A stretch of DNA of 64,000 nt from HKCCE3408 sp038530555 (GTDB lineage: Bacteria > Pseudomonadota > Alphaproteobacteria > Rhodobacterales > Rhodobacteraceae): the NCBI GenBank assembly GCA_038530555.1, contig JBCBCN010000001.1, positions 434,001 to 498,000 of the forward strand, in the 5' to 3' direction. The position numbers and the translations under genes were made by a program. Shown one piece after another: positions 34,159-45,542 of the stretch. The stretch's first letter is position 1; every line of letters begins with the position of its first letter. The notes beneath the pieces are model-generated. The model was not told where the DNA came from, ran no database searches, and saw only the letters and a list, made by a program, of their open reading frames with translations.

Positions 34159-35196
34159 ATGACTGACATCGACATCCGCATCGAGGGCCGCGCCGGGCGG
34201 ATCATGCTCAACCGACCCGAGGCCTTGAACGCGCTCACCTATGAGATGTGCCGTGAGATCGATGCAGCCCTCCAGACTTGGGCGGAGGAGCCGTCGGTCG
34301 AACTCCTTGTGATCGACGGCGCAGGCGAGCGTGCTTTTTGCGCGGGCGGCGATATCCAGGAGATGTATGACACCGGCACTGCAGGAGACTACGCCTATGG
34401 CAAGCGCTTCTGGGCCGATGAATACCGCATGAACGCCCGGCTTTTCGATTTCCCCAAACCGGTCGTGACTCTGCTCCATGGCTTCACCATGGGCGGCGGA
34501 GTTGGCGTGGGCTGTCACGGCTCGCACCGTGTGGTCTGCGAGGACAGCCAGATCGCCATGCCAGAATGCGGTATCGGCCTGGTGCCCGATGTGGGCGGCA
34601 GTTTGATCCTGGCCCGCGCTCCCGGGCGGCTCGGCGAATATCTCGGCGCAACCTCGGCCCGGATGGGACCCGGAGACGCAATCCATGCCGGGTTCGCAGA
34701 CTACTACATCCCGCGCGAGGCCTGGCCGAGCTTGATCGCTGAGCTCTGCGCCTCGGGCGCTTGGGAGGCCGTCGACCGAACGGCTCAGACCCCGCCCGCC
34801 AGCCCGCTTGCCGCCCAGCAGGCCGAGATCGACGAGACTTTTGACGGCGACGCGATCATCGACATCGTCAACATGCTCAAACCCCGGGGAGACGCCTTCG
34901 CAGAGGACGCGCTGAAGATGATCGGGCGCAATTCTCCCCTGGCCGTGGCTTGCGCGATTGAGCTGGTGCATCGCGCTCGGCTCAAGGACAATGACATCCG
35001 CCACGCGCTCGGCCAGGAATACCGCTTCACAGCCCGCTCAATGGAAAAGGGCGATTTCCTTGAAGGGATCCGGGCTGCGATCATCGACAGGGACAAGAGC
35101 CCGAAATGGTTCCATGAAGACGCCACGCGCGTACCGGCGGTCGATGTCGCGGGCATGCTGTTGCCCCTGGGCGCCGAGGCGCTTCGTTTTGAGTAG
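34159..35196 (+). CDS. Enoyl-CoA hydratase/isomerase family, 3-hydroxyisobutyryl-CoA hydrolase
   Basis: A 345-aa crotonase-fold enzyme. The N-terminus has RIMLNRPEALNALTYEMC, then AFCAGGDIQEMYD (oxyanion hole), GFTMGGGVGVGCHGSHRVV and MPECGIGLVPDVGGSLIL (catalytic Glu region). The long C-terminal extension with DDATRVPAV-like text (FHEDATRVPAVDVAGML) is the mark of 3-hydroxyisobutyryl-CoA hydrolases rather than hydratases. It would release 3-hydroxyisobutyrate for MmsB, encoded next. ATG 34159 is preferred to a TTG 45 bases earlier. Confidence 0.92.
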   Translation: MTDIDIRIEGRAGRIMLNRPEALNALTYEMCREIDAALQTWAEEPSVELLVIDGAGERAFCAGGDIQEMYDTGTAGDYAYGKRFWADEYRMNARLFDFPKPVVTLLHGFTMGGGVGVGCHGSHRVVCEDSQIAMPECGIGLVPDVGGSLILARAPGRLGEYLGATSARMGPGDAIHAGFADYYIPREAWPSLIAELCASGAWEAVDRTAQTPPASPLAAQQAEIDETFDGDAIIDIVNMLKPRGDAFAEDALKMIGRNSPLAVACAIELVHRARLKDNDIRHALGQEYRFTARSMEKGDFLEGIRAAIIDRDKSPKWFHEDATRVPAVDVAGMLLPLGAEALRFE

Positions 35197-35236
35197 GGGC
35201 CTTTGGCAGTACGGGTAGATTTTGGGAGGAGACACC

Positions 35237-36109
35237 ATGCGCATAGGGTTTATCGGACTGGGCAATATGGGCGCGCCGATGGCTGCCAATCTGGCGGCTG
35301 CGGGCCATCAGGTCATGGGCTTCGACCTCCACGCCCCCTGCCCCGAACGCGTAGGCACCGCCCAAAGCGCAACAGCCGCCGTGGACGTGGCAGATATCGT
35401 GATCACTATGCTGCCCAATGGCGCGGCACTCCAGGCCGTCGCGGCAGAGATCATCCCAGCCATGCCAAAGGGCAGCGTCTTGATCGATTGCTCGACGGTC
35501 GAGGTTGCGGCTGCGCGCGCGGTCGCGGCTCAGGCCGAGGCCGCGGGGCTCAGCGCGCTCGACGCGCCGGTCTCTGGCGGGGTCGGCGGCGCCGCGGCGG
35601 GCACCTTGACATTTATGGTCGGCGGCCCGGACCCGGCTTTCGAAACCGCCCAGCCCCTCTTTGAGATCATGGGCCAAAAGGCGGTGCATTGCGGCGCGGC
35701 GGGCAACGGGCAAGCGGCGAAGATCTGCAACAATATGATCCTCGGCATCACCATGATCGGCACCTGCGAGGCCTTTGCGCTCGCCGATAAACTTGGGCTC
35801 TCCCGCCAAGCCATGTTCGACGTGGTCAGCACATCCTCGGGCTATTCCTGGACGATGAACGCCTATTGCCCGGCCCCCGGCATCGGTCCGACATCTCCGG
35901 CCGACAACAACTACAAACCGGGCTTCGCCGCCGAGCTGATGCTCAAAGACCTTCGCCTCAGCCAGGCGGCTGCAAGCGACGCAGATGCCGACACACCGCT
36001 CGGCCAAGCCGCCCAAGACCTCTACGCGCAATTCGTCGAACACGAGGACGGACGGGGCAAAGATTTCTCAGCCATGCTCCCGCGCTTCGAGACGCGAAGA
36101 CGCGGCTAA
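35237..36109 (+). CDS. mmsB: 3-hydroxyisobutyrate dehydrogenase
   Basis: A 290-aa NAD-dependent beta-hydroxyacid dehydrogenase producing methylmalonate semialdehyde, the MmsA substrate. N-terminal Rossmann signature MRIGFIGLGNMGAPMAANLAAAGH; substrate motif DAPVSGGVGGAAAGTLTFM; catalytic Lys in GNGQAAKICNNMILGI; and DNNYKPGFAAELMLKDLRL near the C-terminus, specific for HIBADH. SD GGGAGGA precedes ATG 35237 by 6 bases. Together with the two preceding genes and mmsA it gives the whole isobutyryl-CoA to propionyl-CoA route. Confidence 0.95.
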   Translation: MRIGFIGLGNMGAPMAANLAAAGHQVMGFDLHAPCPERVGTAQSATAAVDVADIVITMLPNGAALQAVAAEIIPAMPKGSVLIDCSTVEVAAARAVAAQAEAAGLSALDAPVSGGVGGAAAGTLTFMVGGPDPAFETAQPLFEIMGQKAVHCGAAGNGQAAKICNNMILGITMIGTCEAFALADKLGLSRQAMFDVVSTSSGYSWTMNAYCPAPGIGPTSPADNNYKPGFAAELMLKDLRLSQAAASDADADTPLGQAAQDLYAQFVEHEDGRGKDFSAMLPRFETRRRG

Positions 36110-36117
36110 AAACCCGC

Positions 36118-36151
36118 TTCTCCGTCTTTATCGCGAAAATATCCCAGAGAG
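36118..36151 (-). repeat. Dispersed gene-end element, copy 7 (reverse)
   Basis: TCTCCGTCTTTATCGCGAAA then ATATCCCAGAGAG. It is the inverse of copy 2 and immediately precedes a perfect hairpin, as in copy 3. It lies between the convergent mmsB and ilvI ends. Confidence 0.55.
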
Positions 36152-36172
36152 CACGAGAGAGGATCTCTCGTG
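36152..36172. terminator. Perfect hairpin between convergent mmsB and ilvI
   Basis: CACGAGAGA / TCTCTCGTG, 9-bp arms around GGA. It sits midway between the two convergent stops. No T-run follows directly, so it may be a bidirectional or Rho-assisted transcript end. Confidence 0.5.
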
Positions 36173-36239
36173 GCATGCAAAGGGGCTCAATGCCCCTGCG
36201 CATGCCCCCAAGCGCGACGTCACCAGACGGCGCAATCCC

Positions 36240-38006
<1,767 letters not shown>

Positions 38007-38089
38007 GGCCTGTTCCCTTCTCTGTCTCTCTTCGAACGCCCGCCTGCTGGCGCCCGCCTTTGCTGTCCCGTCCCGGTCGTCTTGCCCAC

Positions 38090-38118
38090 AAAAAAGCCCT
38101 CGGAGGTGATCCGAGGGC
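38090..38118 (-). terminator. Attenuator terminator in the ilvI leader
   Basis: On the minus strand GCCCTCGGA-TCACC-TCCGAGGGC forms a perfect 9-bp stem with a 5-base loop, followed immediately by TTTTTT. It lies between the leader peptide stop (38143) and the ilvI start (38006), so transcription reaching it would stop before ilvI. Confidence 0.88.
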
Positions 38119-38158
38119 GCATGGGGTGGAATATGGCTGTCGTCACCGACCCATGCGC
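38117..38158 (-). promoter_or_regulatory. Candidate antiterminator pairing in the ilvI leader
   Basis: GCGCATGGG (38158-38150, inside the leader peptide's last codons) is complementary to CCCATGCGC (38125-38117), whose end overlaps the first two bases of the terminator's 5' arm. A ribosome finishing translation would cover the first segment and leave the terminator free; a ribosome stalled at codons 4-8 would expose it. The overlap is only two bases, so the strength of competition is uncertain. Confidence 0.5.
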
Positions 38159-38190
38159 AACTTTCCTAGAAGGACTACAATACGGGGCAT
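38143..38190 (-). CDS. ilv leader peptide (15 aa) with Ile-Val-Val-Leu-Leu
   Basis: A minus-strand mini-gene ATG (38190) to TGA (38143) encodes MPRIVVLLGKLRMGR. Codons 4-8 are ATT GTA GTC CTT CTA, i.e. Ile-Val-Val-Leu-Leu, and codon 11 is Leu: exactly the end products of the pathway started by ilvI. An SD (AGGAG) ends 6 bases before the ATG. A terminator hairpin with a T6 tail follows 25 bases after the stop. Stalling at these codons on low charged Ile/Val/Leu tRNA should favour antitermination. Too short for ordinary gene callers. Confidence 0.85.
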   Translation of the reverse strand: MPRIVVLLGKLRMGR

Positions 38191-38218
38191 TCGCCACTCC
38201 TATTTCCGATAGTCGGAA

Positions 38219-38247
38219 GGGTTAGGCCGCGCCCGAGCCCAGGTCAA
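38219..38247 (-). promoter_or_regulatory. Candidate promoter of the ilvI attenuated transcript
   Basis: Minus strand TTGACC (38247-38242), a 17-base spacer, then TAACCC (38224-38219). The -35 is good, the -10 weak. The position, about 30 bases before the leader ATG, fits an attenuated transcript. Confidence 0.5.
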
Positions 38248-38396
38248 CAGCAAAGCGTGAGAATTATGGAGATTATTTCAAACAGGCGGCATTTGGCGCA
38301 ACTTTCTGAATTTACGCTCGAGGCTGAGGTCCAGGTCTAGCCCGATTTTGGGCGCACCCCCTAGGCAGCCGGAAAGGCGCCATGCAAACTCCATGA

Positions 38397-38930
38397 ATGA
38401 TGCGAATTTACCTGCCGATCACGTTTGGCGCCCTTTGCCTGACCTCCGACGCCTCAGCCCAAGCCACCGACCCCGCACCGTGGCTGGCGATGGCCGAAGT
38501 CTGCGAGGAGGTTGTCTGGAGCAATTCCGAAGCGCCGCTTGCCGGTTTCGCGCCCGCTGCGCCCATCGTAGACACAATGGGATTAGAAGAGATCGCGGTC
38601 CGCCACCCCACGGCACTTGTCGCCGCAGGCGCTGTTACGCCAGGCGATTGGTTTTTGTGCGTGGTCACTGGCGAACCACCATTAGCCGCCGCCGACGCCG
38701 ATGCAGTTATTGCGGCATTGATCGCCTGGCAAAGAGACCGCTTAAGGCTTGCGGGACATGTAGAGGTAAATCTCGGCAGCAATGAGATCGGTCCCGTGCG
38801 GGTGCGCTGCCGACGCGATGCCGCTGCTGTGCTTGTGGCGGTGTTAGACGTGGAAGGGGACGTGAGGCTTGGTGTGACGACCGGGCTACCCCAGAGCGTG
38901 GAAAACCCCTGCCTTACCCCTTCGTCCTAG
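38397..38930 (+). CDS. Periplasmic hypothetical protein
   Basis: A 177-aa protein with a signal peptide (MMRIYLPITFGALCLTSDASA-QA). The mature chain has VCEEVVWSNSEAPLAGFAP, ATALVAAG-like ALVAAGAVTPGDWFLCVVTG, a Trp/Arg helix (AVIAALIAWQRDRLRLAG) and VNLGSNEIGPVRVRCRRDAA; four Cys could pair. No family is recognised. It is divergent from ilvI and lies before the TRAP genes; start may be the second ATG. Confidence 0.62.
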   Translation: MMRIYLPITFGALCLTSDASAQATDPAPWLAMAEVCEEVVWSNSEAPLAGFAPAAPIVDTMGLEEIAVRHPTALVAAGAVTPGDWFLCVVTGEPPLAAADADAVIAALIAWQRDRLRLAGHVEVNLGSNEIGPVRVRCRRDAAAVLVAVLDVEGDVRLGVTTGLPQSVENPCLTPSS

Positions 38931-39193
38931 GCAGCGGCGGCGCCTTCGCCACTGATAGCGCAATCATTGGCAAAGTGACGCGAAGGTCAGGATAACAATG
39001 TTGCGCAAAATCCGGAAAAATGACGTGTTTTCGGTCGTAAGCTCAAAAATTGGTCAAAAAAACTTACTGAAAAGCGCCTCTCAGCCGCAAAAGCTGTTTG
39101 CGCTCTGCGGCACTTTGCCTATGGTGCCGCCACGATGAACCTGCCCTGCCAAAGTGGGTGGCGGGGCCAACTACACATTTGGGAGGATTCCAT

Positions 39194-40276
39194 ATGGATC
39201 GTCGTTCTTTCTTGAGAACGTCTGCTCTGGGTGGCGCAGCAGCCACCGCGGGCCTGGCCGCTCCGGCCTATGCCCAGGGCAACCGCACACTCACCATGGT
39301 CACCTCGGTGCCCGATGGTTTCGCGATCTTTGACGATGCTGCACAGCTTGCCGCCGACCGCATCACCGCGATGACCGATGGTCAGCTGACCATCAACAAA
39401 ATGCCCGCCGGTAGCCTCGTGGGCGCCTTTGAGGTGTTTGACGCCGTGTCGTCGGGCCAGGCCGACATCTATCACTCGGCGGAATACTACTTCCTCAACC
39501 AGCATCCCGGCTTTGCCTTCTTCACCTCTGTGCCCTTCGGCATGACGGGCCAAGAGCTGGCGAACTGGTACTACCACCGCGGCGGCCAAGAGGCCCATGA
39601 TGAGCTTGCAGGCCTCTTCAACCTCAAGCCGTTCCTGTGCGGCAACACCGCGATGCAGCCCGGCGGCTGGTTCAACACCGAAGTGAACTCGGTCGAGGAT
39701 CTGCAGGGTCTGCGCTTCCGTATGCCGGGCCAGGGTGGTCAGGTTCTCAGCCGTCTCGGCGCCTCGGTGCAGGTGCTTCCGGGTGGTGAGATTTACCAGG
39801 CCCTCGCCTCGAACCAGATCGACGGCGCGGAGTGGATCGGCCCCTACGCGGATGAGCGGATGGGCTTCCAGGAAGTGACCAACATCTACTACACCTCTGG
39901 CTTCCATGAGCCGGGCTCGGCGCTAACGCTGTCGTTCAACCTGGATGTCTACGAGTCGCTCACGCCCTCGCAGCAGACCATCGTCGATACAGCCGCCCGC
40001 GCGGTCTACAGCGACAACCTTGCTCTGACCCTGGCCGAAAACGGCGCCGCCCTGGCCCGTCTTCAGTCCGCAGGCATCCAGACCCGGGAATTCCCCGAAG
40101 AGGTCTGGGACGCGTTCGGCTCGGCCGCCGCAGAGGTTCGCGAAGAGAACATGGGCGATCCGATCTATGCCGGTATCGCCGAGAGCTACTTCGCATCGCT
40201 TGAAGAGTCGGCCTCTTGGTTCGAGCTTGGCGACGGCGAGTACATCCGTCAGCGCAACCGCGTCAACTCGATGTAA
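39194..40276 (+). CDS. TRAP transporter substrate-binding protein (TakP/DctP-like)
   Basis: A 360-aa periplasmic receptor with a twin-arginine signal (MDRRSFLRTSALGGAAATAG, cleavage after AYA-Q). The central region GLRFRMPGQGGQVLSRLGAS, VLPGGEIYQALASNQIDGAEWIGPYADERMGF (read as segments) matches the TakP subgroup that binds 2-oxo or 2-hydroxy monocarboxylates with a metal; the Arg and Trp of that motif are retained. It is the first gene of a dctPQM operon and a terminator follows its stop, which would keep it more abundant than the membrane subunits. SD GGGAGGA. Confidence 0.93.
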   Translation: MDRRSFLRTSALGGAAATAGLAAPAYAQGNRTLTMVTSVPDGFAIFDDAAQLAADRITAMTDGQLTINKMPAGSLVGAFEVFDAVSSGQADIYHSAEYYFLNQHPGFAFFTSVPFGMTGQELANWYYHRGGQEAHDELAGLFNLKPFLCGNTAMQPGGWFNTEVNSVEDLQGLRFRMPGQGGQVLSRLGASVQVLPGGEIYQALASNQIDGAEWIGPYADERMGFQEVTNIYYTSGFHEPGSALTLSFNLDVYESLTPSQQTIVDTAARAVYSDNLALTLAENGAALARLQSAGIQTREFPEEVWDAFGSAAAEVREENMGDPIYAGIAESYFASLEESASWFELGDGEYIRQRNRVNSM

Positions 40277-40290
40277 TCGCAAAAGAAATC

Positions 40291-40321
40291 GCCCCCGGTC
40301 AGTATCGACCGGGGGCTTTTC
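40291..40321 (+). terminator. Intra-operon terminator between dctP and dctQ homologues
   Basis: Perfect 10-bp stem GCCCCCGGTC / GACCGGGGGC with loop AGTATC, then TTTTC, starting 15 bases after the receptor stop. It likely sets the excess of receptor over membrane subunits by partial read-through. Confidence 0.85.
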
Positions 40322-40481
40322 TACATCCTACGAGGCCTTGAGGGCCCGTGCCCGCCGGCCCCGGACCGGCCCCAAATCTCCGGACGATATCTTACGCAGG
40401 CCAGGTTATTGACGCTCCGTCACTCTGGGGCGCTATATGGCAGCGGATAGCAGCCTTGGGAGAGGCGCAAAGGGGGACCAG

Positions 40482-41378
<897 letters not shown>

Positions 41379-41434
41379 GCAAATAAGAGACCGCGAAGCC
41401 GGTCAAACGAAAAGACGACGTTAGGGGACAGCGC

Positions 41435-43786
41435 ATGCTCTTTGGCTTGGATGGGATCGAGATTGGCCTGATCATCGTCTTTTTGACGTTGTTCGGCGGC
41501 ATCATGACCGGCTTTCCGGTGGCCTTTGCCATCGGCGGCGCCGGTGTGATTTCCTTCGCCATTATCGCAGCACTCGACAGCTCGGGCCTGCTCATCCACC
41601 AGGCGGTCGACACCGGCAGCGCGGAATACGCGGCCCTGCTGGCCGACGGGGTGGTGCGAGAGACGATATCCGTCTTCCGATTCCCGGATTTGCCACGGGT
41701 CGACAAAGCGCTGTTTGAGCAAGGCTGGGAAACGGCCGTCGAGCGTAACCTCGGCTTTATCGTCAACCGCATGAACGAGCGCGTCATCGCGGGCCAGTCC
41801 ATCGATACGCTTTTGGCCGTTTTGATGTTCGTGATGATGGGCATCACGCTGGAACGCTCCAAGATCGCCAATGACCTTCTGACCACCATGGCGCGGGTCT
41901 TCGGGCCCCTGCCCGGCGGTTTGGCCGTCTCGATCGTGATCGTGGGCGCCTTCCTCGCCGCCTCGACCGGGATTGTTGGCGCAACAGTGGTGACCATGGG
42001 TCTTCTGGCGCTGCCTACGATGCTCAGAAACAACTACTCACCGGAGCTTGCCACCGGTGTGATCGCGGCCTCGGGCACGCTGGGCCAGATCATTCCGCCC
42101 TCCATCGTCATCGTCCTGCTTGGCACGCTGGCGGGCGATCTCTATGCCACCGGCCAAGAGGATCGCGCCATCGCCGTGGGCTGTCGCGACGCGCTGACCT
42201 ATCTGGGCGAGCCTGCGGTCCTGTCGGTCGGCACGCTCTTCCAAGCCGCACTTTTGCCGGGGATCTTTCTCGCCGGGCTCTACGGCCTCTATGCTTTCGG
42301 CTTCGCGATGTTCAATCCGAGCAAGGCACCAGCCGTGCAAATGGGCGCGGCCAGCAGCGAGCCGGTGACGAAGAACGAGGCGCTGACCTGGTTCCTGTTC
42401 GCCCCCATCGCGCTGATCCTGGGCGTGGTCGTGATGAGCTCCGCCGGGGTGATCGGGAGCCAAAACGTCAATGTCTCGACCTTTACTGATGCTGGTGAGA
42501 CCGCTTCGCTCAGAACCAATGTCTCCGAGCAATGCGCCGCTTCGATGATCGATTTGCACGGGCAAGAGGCCTGGGACGCAGCCGTCGCCGAGCAGGCCGC
42601 CATCAACGAGGCTGGCGGTGTGCAGGTGGCCACCGAGCGGACCGAGGAACAGATGGTCGAGGCGTTGAACAGCGCCGTTGCCAATGCACCGCCAATCGCA
42701 GCAGGTCTGGCGGCCATGCTGACCGTGCTGTCGCTGGTCCTGATCCTGGCGCGGGGCGTCTCTCCCTCGGCCAATCCAGTGCCGCTCATCGTCGGCGCAC
42801 TGGGGGTGGTGTTGGCCCTTGCCGTGGATGTGGCCTTCCTCGGGCCGCTGACCGGGCCGGGGCTGATCTATGTGGCGCTCGCCCTGCCCTTCGTGGCGAT
42901 CATCTATGGCTGTTACCACGCGATGGCGCGGCTTTCGAAAAACGACCTGCTGCGCGTGGTTTTCCCGCCGCTCGTTCTGATCGTGGCCGTGCTGGGCTCG
43001 ATCCTCGGCGGCATCACCAACCCGACCCCCGCCGCGGCCCTCGGTGCCGCGGGCGCGATCATGCTGGCGAGCTACCGTAAGCTGAAAGAGGAGCAGGTGA
43101 CGTCCCGCGTGATCATCGGCGCCTCCTTCTCGGTGGTGATTATGATCCTGCTGGGCGTCACATTCGATCTCAGGATCGAGCGGGAGGCCGTGACTGCGGC
43201 CGACTGGATCGCCTATGTCGCGACGCAAGCGGCCTATCACTTCTCGTTCTTCGGGATGGTCTATGGCTGCTGGGTGCTCTATCGGACCGGCGTTTTGGCG
43301 CCGGTGGTGCGCGAGACGGCCAAGGTAACCTCGATGGTCTTCACCATCCTCATCGGCTCCCAGATCCTGAACCTCGTGGTGATTAGCTTCGGCGGTGAGC
43401 ATTACATCCAGCAATTCCTGCGTAGCTTCGATCAGGAATGGGTGGTGTTCCTGATGGTGATGATCATCCTCTTTATCCTGGGCTTCGTGCTCGACTTCCT
43501 GGAGATCATCTACATCGTCGTGCCCATCGTCGGCCCGGTGATCTATGGCGGAACGATGGACCCGAAATGGGTGACGATCATGATCGCGGTGAACCTGCAG
43601 ACCTCGTTCCTGACCCCGCCCTTTGGCTTCGCCCTCTTCTATCTCAGGGGGGTGGCGCCCGCCGGGGTGACAACGGGTCATATCTATCGAGGGGTCTTGC
43701 CCTTCGTGTTGATCCAGGTCGTGGGGCTTGGGCTTCTGTGGGCCTTCCCGCAGATCGTGACGATCCTACCGGATCTGTTGGGCTAG
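41435..43786 (+). CDS. TRAP transporter large permease (DctM-like), nearly double length
   Basis: A 783-aa membrane protein; standard DctM is about 430 aa. The N-terminus (IGLIIVFLTLFGGIMTGFPVAFAIGG) and the core (SIVIVGAFLAASTGIVGATVVTMGLLALPTML; GVIAASGTLGQIIPPSIVIVLLG; C-terminal FVLDFLEIIYIVVPIVGPVI and LTPPFGFALFYLRGVAP, in parts) are typical. Inserted between are a hydrophilic stretch near residues 45-110 (SAEYAALLADGVVRETISVF), another near 345-420 with conserved-looking acidic text (WDAAVAEQAAINEAGGVQVATERTEEQ), and extra transmembrane helices. It forms the Na+-driven channel with the DctQ-like subunit. Confidence 0.92.
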   Translation: MLFGLDGIEIGLIIVFLTLFGGIMTGFPVAFAIGGAGVISFAIIAALDSSGLLIHQAVDTGSAEYAALLADGVVRETISVFRFPDLPRVDKALFEQGWETAVERNLGFIVNRMNERVIAGQSIDTLLAVLMFVMMGITLERSKIANDLLTTMARVFGPLPGGLAVSIVIVGAFLAASTGIVGATVVTMGLLALPTMLRNNYSPELATGVIAASGTLGQIIPPSIVIVLLGTLAGDLYATGQEDRAIAVGCRDALTYLGEPAVLSVGTLFQAALLPGIFLAGLYGLYAFGFAMFNPSKAPAVQMGAASSEPVTKNEALTWFLFAPIALILGVVVMSSAGVIGSQNVNVSTFTDAGETASLRTNVSEQCAASMIDLHGQEAWDAAVAEQAAINEAGGVQVATERTEEQMVEALNSAVANAPPIAAGLAAMLTVLSLVLILARGVSPSANPVPLIVGALGVVLALAVDVAFLGPLTGPGLIYVALALPFVAIIYGCYHAMARLSKNDLLRVVFPPLVLIVAVLGSILGGITNPTPAAALGAAGAIMLASYRKLKEEQVTSRVIIGASFSVVIMILLGVTFDLRIEREAVTAADWIAYVATQAAYHFSFFGMVYGCWVLYRTGVLAPVVRETAKVTSMVFTILIGSQILNLVVISFGGEHYIQQFLRSFDQEWVVFLMVMIILFILGFVLDFLEIIYIVVPIVGPVIYGGTMDPKWVTIMIAVNLQTSFLTPPFGFALFYLRGVAPAGVTTGHIYRGVLPFVLIQVVGLGLLWAFPQIVTILPDLLG

Positions 43787-43849
43787 GTTTTTTCGGCTCG
43801 TGATCCAACGGCCTGGGCAAGCCCAGAAGGGTTTGATTGCGCTGCCGCG

Positions 43850-43878
43850 CGGGCGAGTAGTTATGAAAAAGTGAAGGT
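43850..43878 (+). repeat. Dispersed gene-end element, degenerate copy
   Basis: CGGGCGAGTAGTTATGAAAA then AGTGAAGG, about 65 bases after the large-permease stop; a diverged version of the GAGTATTT...AAAGTGAAG block. Confidence 0.4.
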
Positions 43879-43977
43879 CGCCGCCAATAAGTCGCCGCCG
43901 ATCCAACTTTCGGTCGTGGATGCACGGCGTTAGTGGCTGCAACGGGCAACGGGCGGGGCTTGCAAAGGCCCTCCGGC

Positions 43978-44814
43978 CTATTTCAGCCGCTTGCGATCCG
44001 TCGGCTGGAGGTCCGGCAGAGCGATCTGCGCCACTTGCTGCGCGATAGGATCGACCGACAGGGGATGCGGCGCACCGGAGAAGTCTTCCGGGTCCTTGAG
44101 CTCTTGCCAGACGCCACCAGCATAGACCTCCATCGCCGGGAAGCGCGCCTTATAGCCCATCTTGTCTGAGCCGGGCACCCAATAGCCCAGATAGACGTAA
44201 GGCAGCCCCTTCTCCTGCGCGATCCGCACATGGTCCAGGATCACGAAGGAGCCGAGCGATTGCTTCGGGATGTCGGGCCGGAAGAAAGAATAGACGAGGC
44301 TTAACCCGTCGTCGAGGATATCGGTCAGGCAGACACCGGTCAGGCGCCCCTCTTCTTGGGTATCGCGGTATTCGATCACGCGGCTGCGCACCGGCGTCTC
44401 TTCGATCATCGCGGCAAACTCGAAGACATCCATATCGGCCATCCCGCCATCGGCGTGGCGGTCGTCGAGATAGGTGCGGAAAAGCGCGTATTGCTCTTCG
44501 GTGGCCCAGGGACTGCGCGCTTCACGCTCGAGATGGGCGTTGCGGTTCAGCACCCGGCGCATCGACCGGGTCGGCGCGAAATCCGCGACCCTGATCCGCG
44601 CGGACAAACACGCGGTACAATCGGCGCAGGACGGCCGGTAGAGCACATTTTGCGAGCGGCGAAAGCCCTGCTTAGACAGCGCGTCATTGAGCGTATTGGC
44701 GTTTTCCCCCTGCAGCGCGGTGAACAGCTTGCGCTCCCGCCTGCCGTCCAGATACGGGCAGGTTTGCGGGGCCGTCACGTAAAACTGCGGCGCAATGGGA
44801 AGGGTGTGGCGCAT
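43978..44814 (-). CDS. bpt: Arginyl/leucyl-tRNA-protein transferase (Bpt/Ate)
   Basis: A 278-aa aminoacyl-tRNA transferase adding Leu (or Arg) to N-terminal acidic residues, which marks proteins for the ClpAP N-degron pathway. N-terminal signature QTCPYLDGRRERKLF and LYRPSCADCTACLSARIRV (the conserved Cys set), then SMRRVLNRN and the GNAT-like C-terminal half VYSFFRPDIPKQSLGSFVILDHV and YVYLGYWVPGSDKMGYKARF (in parts). Length is standard. It is a single gene on the minus strand, 134 bases downstream of the RDD protein gene. Confidence 0.93.
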   Translation of the reverse strand: MRHTLPIAPQFYVTAPQTCPYLDGRRERKLFTALQGENANTLNDALSKQGFRRSQNVLYRPSCADCTACLSARIRVADFAPTRSMRRVLNRNAHLEREARSPWATEEQYALFRTYLDDRHADGGMADMDVFEFAAMIEETPVRSRVIEYRDTQEEGRLTGVCLTDILDDGLSLVYSFFRPDIPKQSLGSFVILDHVRIAQEKGLPYVYLGYWVPGSDKMGYKARFPAMEVYAGGVWQELKDPEDFSGAPHPLSVDPIAQQVAQIALPDLQPTDRKRLK

Positions 44815-44948
44815 CGGGCCGACAAATCCTTAAAGGTTGAGCTAAACCGTGCCTCAGCTTGGCCCGCCAAACAACCGGTTTTTTTGTCAGTTCGTTAACC
44901 TGCGCTTTAGACCTTTGTGCCCGCGTCCGAAGCATGCGCCTGTGCGCG

Positions 44949-45383
44949 TCAACGCGGCCGATTGATCGCCGCACTGCCGAGCAAAAGATCATGCAGCGCC
45001 TGGTGACGCGATGAGGCCGCGACCATCACGGCAGAGATCAGCATCGGCAGGATAAACGCCATCGACACCATGAAGGCGCCGACATGCATGAAAGCCTCAT
45101 TCGAGGCAAGGCGTCGGCCTGTGTTGTTGCGGATCTCCAGCGCCATCAACCGCATCCCCAGCGTCGCCGACCGCCGCGTCAGGCTGAAGGACCGGTAACT
45201 AAAGGACAGCACCAGATAGACCAATGGAAAGATGAACCCGGCAAGGCCGAGGGTCAGGATCACCACCAAAACGCTGGCCAGCAGCAGCAGGATTTCATCA
45301 ACGGCCCAAGCCAGGAAACGCTTGATGGGCACACCGGCGTAAAAATCGCTTTGGTAGGATGGGTCGGGAAGGCCGGATTGCAT
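44949..45383 (-). CDS. RDD-family membrane protein
   Basis: A 144-aa inner-membrane protein. VPIKRFLAWAVDEILLLLASVLVV holds the family's Arg-Asp pair in the form R...D, followed by two further helices (GLAGFIFPLVYLVLSFSYRSF; GAFMVSMAFILPMLISAVMVA) and a C-terminal HDLLLGSAAI, the usual RDD ending. Function of the family is unclear; some members affect Na+/H+ balance or co-occur with secretion genes. It lies on the same strand as bpt, but the 134-base gap leaves co-transcription open. Confidence 0.85.
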   Translation of the reverse strand: MQSGLPDPSYQSDFYAGVPIKRFLAWAVDEILLLLASVLVVILTLGLAGFIFPLVYLVLSFSYRSFSLTRRSATLGMRLMALEIRNNTGRRLASNEAFMHVGAFMVSMAFILPMLISAVMVAASSRHQALHDLLLGSAAINRPR

Positions 45384-45542
45384 AGGGTCTTTCGCTTATG
45401 GGTCAGGGGTAACTGTCATCAGATTAGGCACGAGATTAGGCATGGCGCCAAAGGACTGCCAGTGCCTCAAGCAAGTTCGCCGCCCCCGATCCCTCGGAAA
45501 GCGGCCATTTCCATTGCGCAGCCAGGCGGCGCGCTTGAGCGG

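Noticed and set aside
42038..43681. 547-codon open frame on the minus strand
   Set aside because: Antisense to the TRAP large permease; its translation is His/Asp/Gly-rich with no domain, typical of a shadow frame.
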